Positions 45,095-54,671 of a stretch of DNA of 64,000 nt are shown one piece after another (the first letter of the stretch is position 1; each line of letters opens with the position of its first letter). A program made the position numbers and the translations under genes. Below the pieces are notes generated by a model. It had not been told where the DNA came from, ran no database searches, and saw nothing but the letters and a program-made list of their open reading frames with translations. The stretch is from contig CM077166.1 of assembly GCA_039583875.1 (NCBI GenBank), positions 88,038,564-88,102,563 of the forward strand, in the 5' to 3' direction. Source of the DNA: Platanthera guangdongensis. Its lineage: Eukaryota > Streptophyta > Magnoliopsida > Asparagales > Orchidaceae.

Positions 45095-46714
45095 GTTGAT
45101 ATGTTAAATATGGCGGCAGTGCCTTGCTTGCTAAAAAGTTAGCAAAGTCAGCATACGACGTAGTAGAAGCAATAGAAGAAAGGGCGAACATGCCCTCAAC
45201 CTGAAAAGCATCAGAAATTGCAATTCCCTGTGAGCCCTATCCTTCTCCCCCTTCAAGTCTCGATAGATGGTCGACAATTACATTGTCAACTCCATGGCGA
45301 TCTAGGATTTTAATATCATATCCTTGCAGCAATAGAATCCAACGCATGAGCCGCAGCTTAGCATCTTTCTTATGCATGAGAAAACAAATAGCTGCATGAT
45401 CAGAATGCACCACCACCCTGTGAAGAATTAAATAAGAATGGAACTTCTCAAAGGCGAAAACAATAGCTAAAAACTCCTTCTCGGTCGTGGCATAATTTAA
45501 TTGTGCATCATTCAATGTCCGACTCGGGTATGTAATTGTATGAAAGGTCTTATTTTTTCGTTGTCCCAACATTACCCCAACCGCGACATCACTAGCATCA
45601 CCCATCAACTCGAAAGGCACTGCGCAATTAGGGGATGAGAGAATCGGGGCGGAAACCAATCAATCCTTCAAGCAATTATACACCCGATTGTAATCATCAT
45701 TGAACACAAAATTGACATCCTTCGCCAACAGATTAGATAGGGGCTTAGCTATAGCCGAGAAGTCTCGAATAAAACACCGGTAAAATCCAGCATGCCCCAA
45801 AAAACTATGAATTCCATAAAGTGTTGACAAAGGGGGCAGGTTTCTAATCACATCAACCTTCATCGGGTCAACCTCAAGCCCCTGCTGAGAAACCTTGTGC
45901 CACCGAACAATCCACTCACGCACCATGAAATGACACTTATCCTAATTGAGCACTAAATTAGTATCCTTGCAGCGTTGCAAGACCAAAGCTAGGCGGTGCA
46001 GCGCTTCATCGAAGTTATCACCAAACAAGGAGAAGTCATACATCGCTGGAAGGTGGCTACCTCATTATATAGGCATCCATGAACACCTCCAAGAAATCCC
46101 CAACCATCTCACAAAAAACCATGGTCATACATCGCTGGAAGGTGGCTACCCATTACACAACCCAAAAGGTAGCCGCCTGAAAGCAAATGTCCCATACGGG
46201 CAGGCAAACGTTGTCTTCTCCTGATCCTCTGGGTCAATTGCAAGCTGATAATAGCTAGAGTAGCCACCTAGGAGGCAGTAGTAATCATGCCAGGCCATCC
46301 TTTCCAAAATCTGCTCCATGAATGGTAGCGGGAAGTGGCCTTTCCTGGTTGCCGCATTAAGCTTTCGATAATCGATACAAACACTCCATACAATGACAGG
46401 CCTCGTAGTAAGTGGCTCGCCGTTCTCATTATGAACACTGTGATTCCTCCCTTTTTGAGCACAAACTGCACCGAACTCACCCATTTGTTGTCGCTTGGGA
46501 TATATAATACCGGCATCCAAAAGCTTGATAACCTCGTCCTTCACCACCTCTTGCAACATAGGGTTCAATCTGTGCTGTGGTTGAGCTGAAGTCTTGAAGT
46601 TATCTTCCAGCAATATCTTGTGCATGCACACCGTGGGGCTAATTCCTTTGACATCCGAGATTTTCCCCCAAAAGGCATATCTATGTAACTTCAGCACTTC
46701 AACGAGATGGACCC
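45095..46714 (-). pseudogene. Athila-2 reverse transcriptase and RNase H
   Basis: RT starts near 46697: VCIDYRKLNAATRKGHFPLPF, then FACPYGTFAFRRLPFGLCN. The catalytic FMD/D motif is split at 46038-46074 by 37 extra bases, which include a copy of 27 bases found 89 bases away (46124-46150). RT continues to the GFYRCFIRDFSAIAKPLSNL block (about 45750). RNase H (45659-45237) has FELMGDASDVAVGVMLGQ and ends with DHLSRLEGGEG. A stop at about 45660 and frameshifts are present. Confidence 0.83.
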
Positions 46715-47377
46715 CTAATCAGATGTAAGCAGAGCCAAAATAATGGTAGGATGAGTTTCTTTCTCTCCTAGAAAGACATACTTCAGCGTGCATAGGAGAG
46801 ACTTGAGCCCACGAAATCCATCTGAGTCAAACGGGGGTACCGCCAGAATCTTGGGGTCTCCAACCGGCGCCTCGCACGACCCTTCCTGAATATTTATATC
46901 GGGGTCACAAAACTCAACCTCAACATCATCAGGCTGAAATGTCCGGTCATCGTCAATCTCCATAGCACCAAGCTCCACACGACTATCCCCCTTTGACAAC
47001 TTATACATATCAAAAATAGTCTTCTTTAATCCTAGGCGCAACGTTAACAAACCCTTTTCCGCATTGATGATGGATCTAGTAGTGACCTGGAACGGACGCC
47101 CCAGAATAATCGACATCCCATCTGCATCCTCAATATCGAGGATAACAAAGTCGGCCGCAAAGCACAACCTGTTTACCTCGACTATGAGATCCTCAACAAC
47201 TCCAACCAGTTTGTTCTTTGATCGATCAGCCAGCTGCAGAATGACATTAGTGGGCCGAAGAACACCAGAGCCTAGCTCACCGAAGATGGATAATGGCATG
47301 AGATTGATGGACGCTCCAGAATCACACAACGCATGACTAAGCACGGATCGCCCAATGGTACATGCATTCGTGACGCT
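46715..47377 (-). pseudogene. Athila-2 protease region
   Basis: The frame is open from the copia junction to the stop at 46715. It contains ALCDSGASINLMPLSIF (catalytic DSG motif) and DADGMSIILGRPF (the flap and ILGRPF block), typical of Athila protease. The upstream gag is missing because the SIRE-like element inserted at 47378. Confidence 0.85.
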
Positions 47378-48950
47378 TGTTGGATGCCTAGTTTGATTTT
47401 GGCTAGATTCACTAATCTAGGATATTTGACCCACCATGTATAGCGAGGGTCATGTCTGTGTCTTAGAGTTTAGGATTAAGTCCTTAGATTCAACCTTGAT
47501 GGACCACCCAACAGAAGACCAAAGAAGACTTAAGGTTTGGAAGAAAATCTATTCATAAAGTTAGTTCGACGTTCGACGAACTCAGAGATTATTCTCTGAG
47601 TTGAGCTCGACGATATTCAAACTCATATCGACGAAATTCTAGAAGCTCAACTTCAACACAATATGTCCAGAATACTTTCTCTGAACTCAGGTCGACGAAG
47701 TTAGAATCTCAGCTCGACGAACTCAGACTACATATTTGGCAAGTCATTCTCAGTACACAGTTCGCAGAGCTCAGGTTGACGAACTGGAATTCTCAGGTCG
47801 AAGAACTTTGATCTCAGGTCGACGAAATCTGTCCTCTGGTCTACAATTTCTGTGCATTTCCAGACTTAATATTTTCCTCAATTTCTGTCCTTATTCCATA
47901 TTATTTAGCAGTATTGTCCTGAGTAATTAATGCATATATTCTCTGAATATAGCCGTAGTGGCATCATTGATTATGGTCTTCATCAGGATAATTACTTGCT
48001 TGTTTTATTAGGGACAGTTGGGGAAATTTATTTATGACAGACATTCCAGCCGTATTTCATTCTCTCCAGGCAATCAGCAATTAATGTTAGAATTCAAAAA
48101 TTCAAAGGAGAGATTGACTGAAAAAGATAAAAAGAGATCCCTTTCTTTAGTCGAAAAAGAGAAGACAGAAGATAGAACTCAGAGAAAACAGAGAAGAACT
48201 GAGAAGAACATTCAGAGCACAAAACACAGATCCTGATTATTCTGAAGTTTATTCTGTGTGCTGAAACATTTTCTGTCCTGGTATCTGAAGAAGAACATTC
48301 ATCGAAAATCAAGAGTCTTCTTTAGAAGTCTTGAATCCTCAGAGACAGCCATTCTACATCTATCTACTAGATTCCTGAACATTGACAGAACATGCTGAAT
48401 ACCTACACCCTGAAGCAAAGCTCCTATCTTCCTGAACAATTCAATATCTCAGGGGGAGCATTGACAATATCAAGATCCACTAGTCTTCTCAGTTGTTTTA
48501 AGAAAGAGAAGACACCATAAATATCTCAACCCCTCTCTGTACAAAGGGTTCTTTAACTCCCTTCAAAAATTATTCCTTGGTTGCAAGTCTCCTGATCAAA
48601 AGACTTGAGTTGGTTTTTGAGTACCTGATCAAAAGCTCAAAGGTGGCTATCACCTGATCAAAACCTACAGTGGATTCCAACTAGGGTGGTAGAAGAGTGG
48701 ATGTACACTAGTTAGGGAACCACTATAAAATTCTTGTGTCGTCTGGTTGCTCATTTTCTCTTTTGTTGTTACTATGGCTATGATAGATAGAATATCTTAT
48801 GCTGCTGTTATTTTCTAAATATATTATTGGTATCACTTATTTTCACTCTGATATAAAAACTTAAAACAGCCAAAATTTGTAATTACTCTATTCATCCACC
48901 CGCCCCCCACCCCTTCCTCTGGAGTAAATCAGGTCTAACCCCTCCTTTCA
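47378..48950 (+). repeat. 5' LTR of the SIRE-like element (1573 bp)
   Basis: It starts TGTTGGATGCC and ends CCTCCTTTCA, followed by the primer site. U3 has an array of tcgacgaa motifs (47569-47830). A weak TATA-like ATAAATA lies at 48517. No genes are seen. Confidence 0.85.
47569..47830 (+). promoter_or_regulatory. Array of TCGACGAA motifs in copia U3
   Basis: About eight or nine copies of a loose unit ctcaggTCGACGAActc, spaced 20-50 bases, some with one substitution (ttgacgaa, tcgaagaa). The same octamer recurs inside the element's coding region at 50733-50960. A regulatory role is a guess. Confidence 0.55.
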
Positions 48951-48966
48951 ATTGGAATCAAAGCAT
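48951..48966 (+). other. Primer-binding site of the SIRE-like element
   Basis: ATTGGAATCAAAGCAT directly follows the LTR. It differs by two substitutions from TGGTATCAGAGCAT, the complement of initiator tRNA-Met used by copia elements. Confidence 0.75.
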
Positions 48967-49057
48967 TGTTCCTTTGGTTGTACAAGCTAGCCCTTGAACC
49001 AAAAGATCCTTTATTAGATCTGATCCTTAATTCTATAAGGTTTATTCATTTCACAGC

Positions 49058-50735
49058 ATGGCACAGAACAAGGATTATGCAAGCACCGGACCTCCAGTAT
49101 GCAACTTGAATAAGTTTGCCCTCTAGAAGGCAAGAATCAAGCTTTATATGAATTCCATTGATGGGGACATCTACAATTCTATTTTGACAGGTCTGACTCA
49201 ACCAACAACATCTACATCTATATCAACATCAAGCACACATGTTGTTCCATCACCTGAGTGGATAGATGCTCAGAAGAAGGCCAAGATTGCTGATGTAAAG
49301 GCCATGAATATTATGGCTCAGACAATGTGTGATGACATCTTCCAGAAGGTGGCTGAATGCACATCTGCCAAGGCTATTTGTGACTCTCTTAACCAGATGG
49401 TTGCTGGTTTTACTGATGAGAGGAAAGATAGAAGATCAACTCTCATCTCCTAGTATGAGAACTTCCAGAAAGATGAGTCAGAGACTGTTGCTGACATGTA
49501 CAACATATTGAGCTCTATAATCAATGAGCTGAAGACTTTAGACAAGGACATCACTCTTACAGAATTGAATGATAAGATCCTCATGTGCTTCCCAAGCTCA
49601 TGGGATTCCAGGATCTGGATAATTAAGGAGGCTAGTAGTTTAAATGAGATTTCCACAGATCTCTGTTGGGAAAGCTCAAATCTTATTAGCAGGTGATAAA
49701 GTCTAGAGAAGCTGCAGAACAAAGGACTCCTCCACCAGTAAGAAAGGAGCAAAGCATAGCATTCAAAGTAACTGAAGAATCTGCAGCTCCAGCATCAAGT
49801 GAAGAACTCCTATGTCTCTTAGCCAAGAGATTCTACAAAATGGCTAGGGAAGATTTCAGGAGAAAGTCATCTAGGCATGATGAAAAACCCAGGTATGTAA
49901 GACACCCACTAAAGTAATAGTGTGTTTTGGATACAGGAAACCTGAAAAGTTTATCTTAGAGTGTCCAGAGGATCAGAAGAAAGAAAGAAGAAGAGAGAAG
50001 GACTATAGAAGAGAACAATACAGCAGGCCTTCCTCCAGCAAACAGAAAATGAAGGAGAAGGAATTTGTGGCTGAGACCTGGAGTGAAACTGAAGAAGAAT
50101 CATCATCTTCAAGCTCCAGTGAAGATGAAGAGGAAGCAAAGGCCAAGGAAATGTGCTTGATGGCTATTGATGCATCAAGAACCCATTCTAAAGCTGACCA
50201 ATCAGACATTGAAGAACCTCTATCTAAAGAGGATCAGGTATTGTCCTCTTTTGATTTTGATTCAGAAGAATTTAAAATTGAGTTTAAATATGTATGTCTT
50301 GACATAATTAACTCTGAAAAAATAATTAAGCAACTTATAGACAAAATAAGTAAACAAGAAAACCTGCTGTCAGAAAATAACAAGTTAAAAGATGAATTAA
50401 TCATAGCAAATGAACAAATTATATCTTTAAAATCTGAACTGGCTTGGGCAAGGAAACTTGAAGAATCCCTGAATGGGAGAAGCATCAAGTTGATGGACAT
50501 CACTAGTACAGTGAATGCCAGACATAATGGCAAGCTAAGCTTAGGTGCTTCATCAAGACAACCCCCACTCATTCAAAAAAACATATTAACCACCCCAATA
50601 AAATTTCTTTCTAAAAAGGGTAAGGAGAAAGTAGAAGATAACAATATTAATCAAACTGAACTTACACACAAGAATAAGAAAAGAAGAAAGAGTAAGAAAA
50701 ATAATAACCAGAATAATGTTCAGCATTTTCTTTGA
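49058..50735 (+). pseudogene. gag: SIRE-like gag
   Basis: Starts at ATG 49058 (MAQNKDYASTGPP). TAG at 49127 replaces the Trp of the FALWKA motif. The capsid region follows (KAKIADVKAMNIMAQTM), TAG at 49451, then YNILSSIINELKTL. After frameshifts the frame of 49920-50735 has a decayed zinc knuckle (CFGYRKPEKFILEC, with Cys to Tyr and His to Lys), an acidic Ser/Glu-rich stretch and a coiled-coil-like segment (KQENLLSENNKLKDELI). It is not functional. Confidence 0.83.
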
Positions 50736-51175
50736 ACTCTGATCGACGAAAGATGTACAATTCGTCGAGCTCAAGTCGACGAACTCCGAACGCAAACTTC
50801 TACTATAACTATTCTCTAAACTGCGATCGACGAAACCAGTATGGTTCGTCGAGCAAAGATCGACGAAATTGGGGTCCAAAAAATGAATATCTTCATTCTC
50901 TGAGTGGAGTTCGACGAACTAATCCTCGTTTGTCGACCTCAGATCGACGAACGTACCAGAATTTATCTAACCCAGTTCAGTCCAACAAAATTTTTGATTT
51001 TGCTAAAACTCATAACCAACGAAGAACATTTAGTAATCAATATAATCATTGGATCATTCCACCTAGGAAATACCACCCCTTATGGTATAAATGTCAACCT
51101 GAATACTCATATATATCCAGTATTATCTATGTGAAGAATGATGGACCCAAGGTAACCTGGGTAAAGAATAACTAA
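50732..51175 (+). pseudogene. Gag-pol linker with DRR repeats (tcgacgaa DNA motif)
   Basis: This frame matches the pol frame downstream. The residues DRR or SRR recur (NSDRRK, SSRRT, CDRRN, KDRRN, VRRT, SDRRT) because the DNA motif gatcgacga repeats about nine times in 230 bases in both orientations. The end (DGPKVTWVKN) corresponds to the GPKKIWVPK-like block before protease in SIRE elements. TAA ends it at 51173-51175. Confidence 0.65.
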
Positions 51176-51223
51176 CTTCTGTTTATGCAGGTGATTTTCT
51201 ATCAAGCTTCTAATCAACAATGA

Positions 51224-51775
51224 TATCTGGACAGTGGATGCTCCAAGCATATGACTGGTAACAAGGATAACTTAATCAATTACAAGTCCAAGCTGGGACC
51301 AAAGGTGATCTTTGTTGACTCCAAATATGGCCAGACTGAAGGCTTTAGAGAAGTCATGATTAGGGCATTAACTTTCAAAATGGTTGCATATGTAAGTGGA
51401 CTAAAGCATAACCTCATCTCCATTAGTCAATTATGTGATGAAGGTTATCAAGTAACTTTTAACTCAAGTTCTTGCATTATTTCTACTAAAGAGAAAAAAA
51501 TTGTTTTAATTGGAAATAGACAAGGCAACATTTATATAGTTAATTTTGAGTCTGCCAAAATAGAAATCTTCCTATTTAATCAAATTAATAATAATAATGA
51601 CCTTTGGAATAGGAGATTAGGTCATGTTAATTTGAAAAACATTGCCAAACTATCTAGGGACAACCTTGTTAGAGGATTGCCTTCTTGCCCCTACAAGAAG
51701 GAAAGCCTTTGCAGGGCTTGTCAATTAGACAAGAAAACTAAAAGTAGTTTTAAATCATTAAACAAAAGTGACTCA
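51224..51775 (+). pseudogene. SIRE-like protease motif and GAG-pre-integrase domain
   Basis: It begins YLDSGCSKHMTGNKD, the copia protease active-site block (DSG), continues with GLKHNLISISQLCDEGY and ends with the pre-integrase domain (WNRRLGHVNLKNIAKLS, CRACQLDKKTKSSF), which has the HC-type zinc-binding residues that precede integrase. The composite element at 51776 cuts it. The frame continues at 63082. Confidence 0.85.
51771..51775. other. Target site duplication ACTCA, left copy
   Basis: ACTCA precedes TGATGAATTG at 51776 and recurs at 63077-63081 after CAATTCATCA. It flanks the whole three-LTR composite. Confidence 0.88.
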
Positions 51776-51948
51776 TGATGAATTGTAAATATACGTATTT
51801 TTGTGTACATTAAATTAGTTATTTTCGTTTATTTTTGTCATTTTTACTTATTTTTATTCAATAAAATGCTCTTATTTTTGTAAATATTATACTAACTTGT
51901 TTTATTTTATTTTTCAGGAAAAAATGAAAAACTGCCAAAAATTGACAT

Positions 51949-52505
51949 GTCACGCCCGTGACATATGGGTCACGCCCGTGACCAGAGCGTGACACGTCAA
52001 AAACCGTGAAATCGGAAAATTTCTGAAGTTAAAGCGTGACACGCCCGGGGTCACGCCCGTGTCACCCGACACGGGGCGTGACCCAAGCCCGTGTCCACCC
52101 GCTCGACGTTTTCAGCTCAACGATCGTCGAAACCAGCCGACACGCCTAGAGTCACGCCCGTGACCTAGGGCGTGACATCAATTTTCGCTCGACGATTTTC
52201 AACTCGACACTTTCAGCTCGACATTCGTCGAGTGTCGACACCTGCCGACACGCCCAGAGTCACGCCCGTGACCTGGGGCGTGACCTTTCCAGCTAGCCCG
52301 ACAAGACCCGCGCGGCGACTTTTTGACGCACCGCGCCCAGATCCACCTGCCTGTCACGCCCCCTGTCACGCCCGTGACCAAGGGCGTGACCACTGCGAGA
52401 CCGACACGTGTCCAGCCCGAAGTCCACTTTCCCGTCAAATCACCGGCCGCCTTCTCAAATAGTACTGTCACGCCCCCTGTCACGCCCGTGACCAAGGGCG
52501 TGACC
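51949..52505 (+). repeat. U3 array of GTCACGCCCGTGAC inverted repeats
   Basis: Six perfect copies of GTCACGCCCGTGAC (6-base arms GTCACG/CGTGAC around CC), at 51949, about 51969, 52153, 52258, 52364 and 52478, plus many half-sites (gggcgtgacc). It ends 15 bases before the TATA box. Segments with ctcgacga/tcgtcga are interspersed. A protein-binding enhancer is likely but unproven. Confidence 0.75.
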
Positions 52506-52520
52506 CATGTAAATTTTTTC

Positions 52521-52528
52521 TATAAATT
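52521..52528 (+). promoter_or_regulatory. TATA box of LTR A
   Basis: TATAAATT in tttttctataaattcagagg, directly after the array. The same box is present in LTR B (57825) and LTR C (- strand, 62328-62321). Confidence 0.72.
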
Positions 52529-53098
52529 CAGAGGTTCTGCTCTGAATTCCTGTTCCTTTTTTTTGAACCATTTTGTATAGGAGTTATGCTGCTCGGATGA
52601 GTCCAAATGCTATGTAAGGGAAATTTCTCCCCCTCTCCTTTATTTTCTTAACTTTGTAATCTTCATTTTTAGCTTAATAAAATTGTAGTTTTTCTCTCTT
52701 TTATGGATTTGGACTTGAACTATGTGGCTACTCTTATGCAATCTTATTTCTTTCCTTGTCTTAGTTTTTTTTCGTTCTTCTTTATATGTGTGTGTGTGTG
52801 TATGAGTATAACTTTATAATTTTATGTTCTTAGTTTTGTTAACTTAGAATTGTTATAGCTTTATTTGCATTCCTATAGATCCGTAAAAATGTTTTCAAAG
52901 TGATTTTAATTTTTTCTAACTTAGATTTTCGTGTTTTGATTGTAAACTTTTTCGTTCTTTTCGCTTTATTCTCACTTTTTTAGCACTTTTACGGAGTTAT
53001 AGGAATGATAACATAATCGTTTTAATTTTTCTAGAATTTTCGTTTTTGCATTTATTTTCAAATCTTTTTCCTTATTTAATTTTTTCGTTCTCTTTTTA

Positions 53099-53650
53099 TG
53101 CATTTCTACCGCATTCTAGCGGTAGAAATGTATTCGTTTTAATTTTACGATCACTTGCATTTTCATTTTTATGTGCAAAACTTTCTTCCCGTTTAATTTT
53201 TATTTTCGCTTTTTATGCATTTCTACCGCATTTAAGCGGTAGAAATGCAGTTGTTTTAATTTTTCGGCAACTTAGTTTTTTTTGCAATTTTTTATGTGTG
53301 CGCATTTATTTCCGCCTACTCGTTAAGAGTTAAATGGCGCTTGCTTATTTTACTTTCTGTAGAGTGCGTGAGTTTGTAATTTTCCTTTTTTCCGCCTACT
53401 CACTTGAGTTTAATGGCTGGATTTCGTTTCAGTAGAGTGTGTGTGTTTTCATTTATGTCGAGAGAGAGTGTGCGTGCGTTGCATTTATTTTGTCCTACTC
53501 GTTTGAGTAGGACCCGTATTTATTTTCTCCTACTCATTTGAGTAGGACTTGCGTGTGTGCGTTTTACCGCTTTCTTTCTCCCGCCCATGCATTTGCGCCG
53601 GGACTCGCAATTTACTGCTTTCTTCAGTCCTACTCGTTTGAGTAGGACTT
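53099..53650 (+). repeat. Hairpin-rich U5 segment of LTR A
   Basis: Two inverted repeats with 12-base arms (CATTTCTACCGC and its complement, 53101-53130 and 53219-53248) and three with arms GTCCTACTC/GAGTAGGAC around GTTT-like loops (about 53491-53512, 53528-53548 and 53628-53649). All are conserved in LTR B, and mostly in LTR C. In RNA they would form a series of stable hairpins. Confidence 0.75.
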
Positions 53651-54653
53651 GCAATTTTCAGCTTTCCTTTACTGCTTTCATTTTACTGCTTTCATTTACT
53701 GCTTTCTTTTTCTGCTTTCTTTTCTGCTTTTCCCGCAAGCCATCCCCATTCCGATGAGTGGCTAACCGTTCTTAGCCCTCGGTATCGAAGAGCATTGGGA
53801 CAGATAAAATAGCTTAAAATAATTAAAGGTCTTATTTTTCTAATTAATTAAAGTACTTAAGGTTTGCCCGGGGTTAACGACGCGTAGGACCACATATCGA
53901 TGTGTGGGCCCTATTTCCGTTTTCCATACGCTCGCCGAGAGGCCGTGCGTATGGACAGATCACCCCTTGGTAAAGAGAGTTCCGCAGTAACCCTCGAGAG
54001 AGGAGGCGCGCCAACTCTACCGGATTGGGTTCCCCACCCAATAGCGGGGTTCTTAGCATAATGCGGGCGTTAAGAGGAATCCTTCGTCGGACGAGAGCCC
54101 GGTCGAATAGTCTTAGCGTTCAGGTGAGCGATAGCCCTATAGCTAGGTGAGCTCATTTTAGTGGAACCTCCACGGCCAAGTCTCCGCCTTAATTAATTAG
54201 AAATTTAGGAGCTCTTTTTATTTAAAGTCTATTTTAGTTCAATTGTTTCTCGGTGCCATCGAGCTAAGCTCTTCATCGGCACCACCTTATTGCTTTTCCC
54301 TTCATGCTTTCATTTTTCTTTCTGCCATTTTCTGCTTTTTATTATATATATAAATATCCCGACAAGTATTATCGGTAAAATAATAGTCCCCTCCAGGGAA
54401 GAGTAGAAATAATCGAACCGGACCCGAGAACAATACGACCTCGATATTCCACCCGAATATCCTGTACTACTCACGATAGGTGCACTTGCCTCCTTTCGTT
54501 AAAACTCGATCTAAACCTTTTTATATCCAAAATAAATAAATACGCGCGCCCCGTTTTCTTAAATAAAATCACTTCCGCCTTTTTCTCAAAATAAAACCGC
54601 CGGGTCGCCGCGTGACCGTAAATAATTTTGGAGTTTTAACCACATCAAGTTTT

Positions 54654-54671
54654 TGGCGCCGTTGCCGGGGA
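54654..54671 (+). other. Athila-type primer-binding site
   Basis: TGGCGCCGTTGCCGGGGA, six bases after the end of LTR A. It is the counterpart of the site in Athila-1, which has one difference. Confidence 0.88.

Larger units (their letters stand above)
41506..47377 (-). mobile_element. Athila-2, Athila-lineage gypsy element (outermost shell)
   Basis: On the - strand this runs from the protease region (47377, cut by the copia insertion) through RT, RNase H and integrase, a 1.9-kb non-coding 3' region and the first 116 bases of the 3' LTR (41621-41506, cut by Tekay-3). RT, RNase H (HTITYPSRTLNDAQLNYATT) and integrase (GIDFIGPFPMSHWKQYILVV) are of Athila type. The rest of gag, the 5' LTR and the remaining 3' LTR lie outside or beyond other insertions. 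It is the oldest layer visible and is heavily mutated. Confidence 0.88.
51776..54647 (+). repeat. LTR A (2872 bp)
   Basis: It runs from TGATGAATTGTAAATA to TAACCACATCA. A GC-rich U3 array (51949-52505) is followed by a TATA box (52521), a poly(A) signal AATAAA (52676-52681) and an unusually long U5 of about 1.9 kb rich in hairpins. Open frames over the array are artefacts. It is nearly identical to LTR B. Confidence 0.92.

Noticed and set aside
52172..52580. Protein frames across the GTCACG array (also 57471-57869 and 62104-62677)
   Set aside because: They exist on both strands in all three LTR copies as products of the palindromic repeats, with indels between copies changing the frame.
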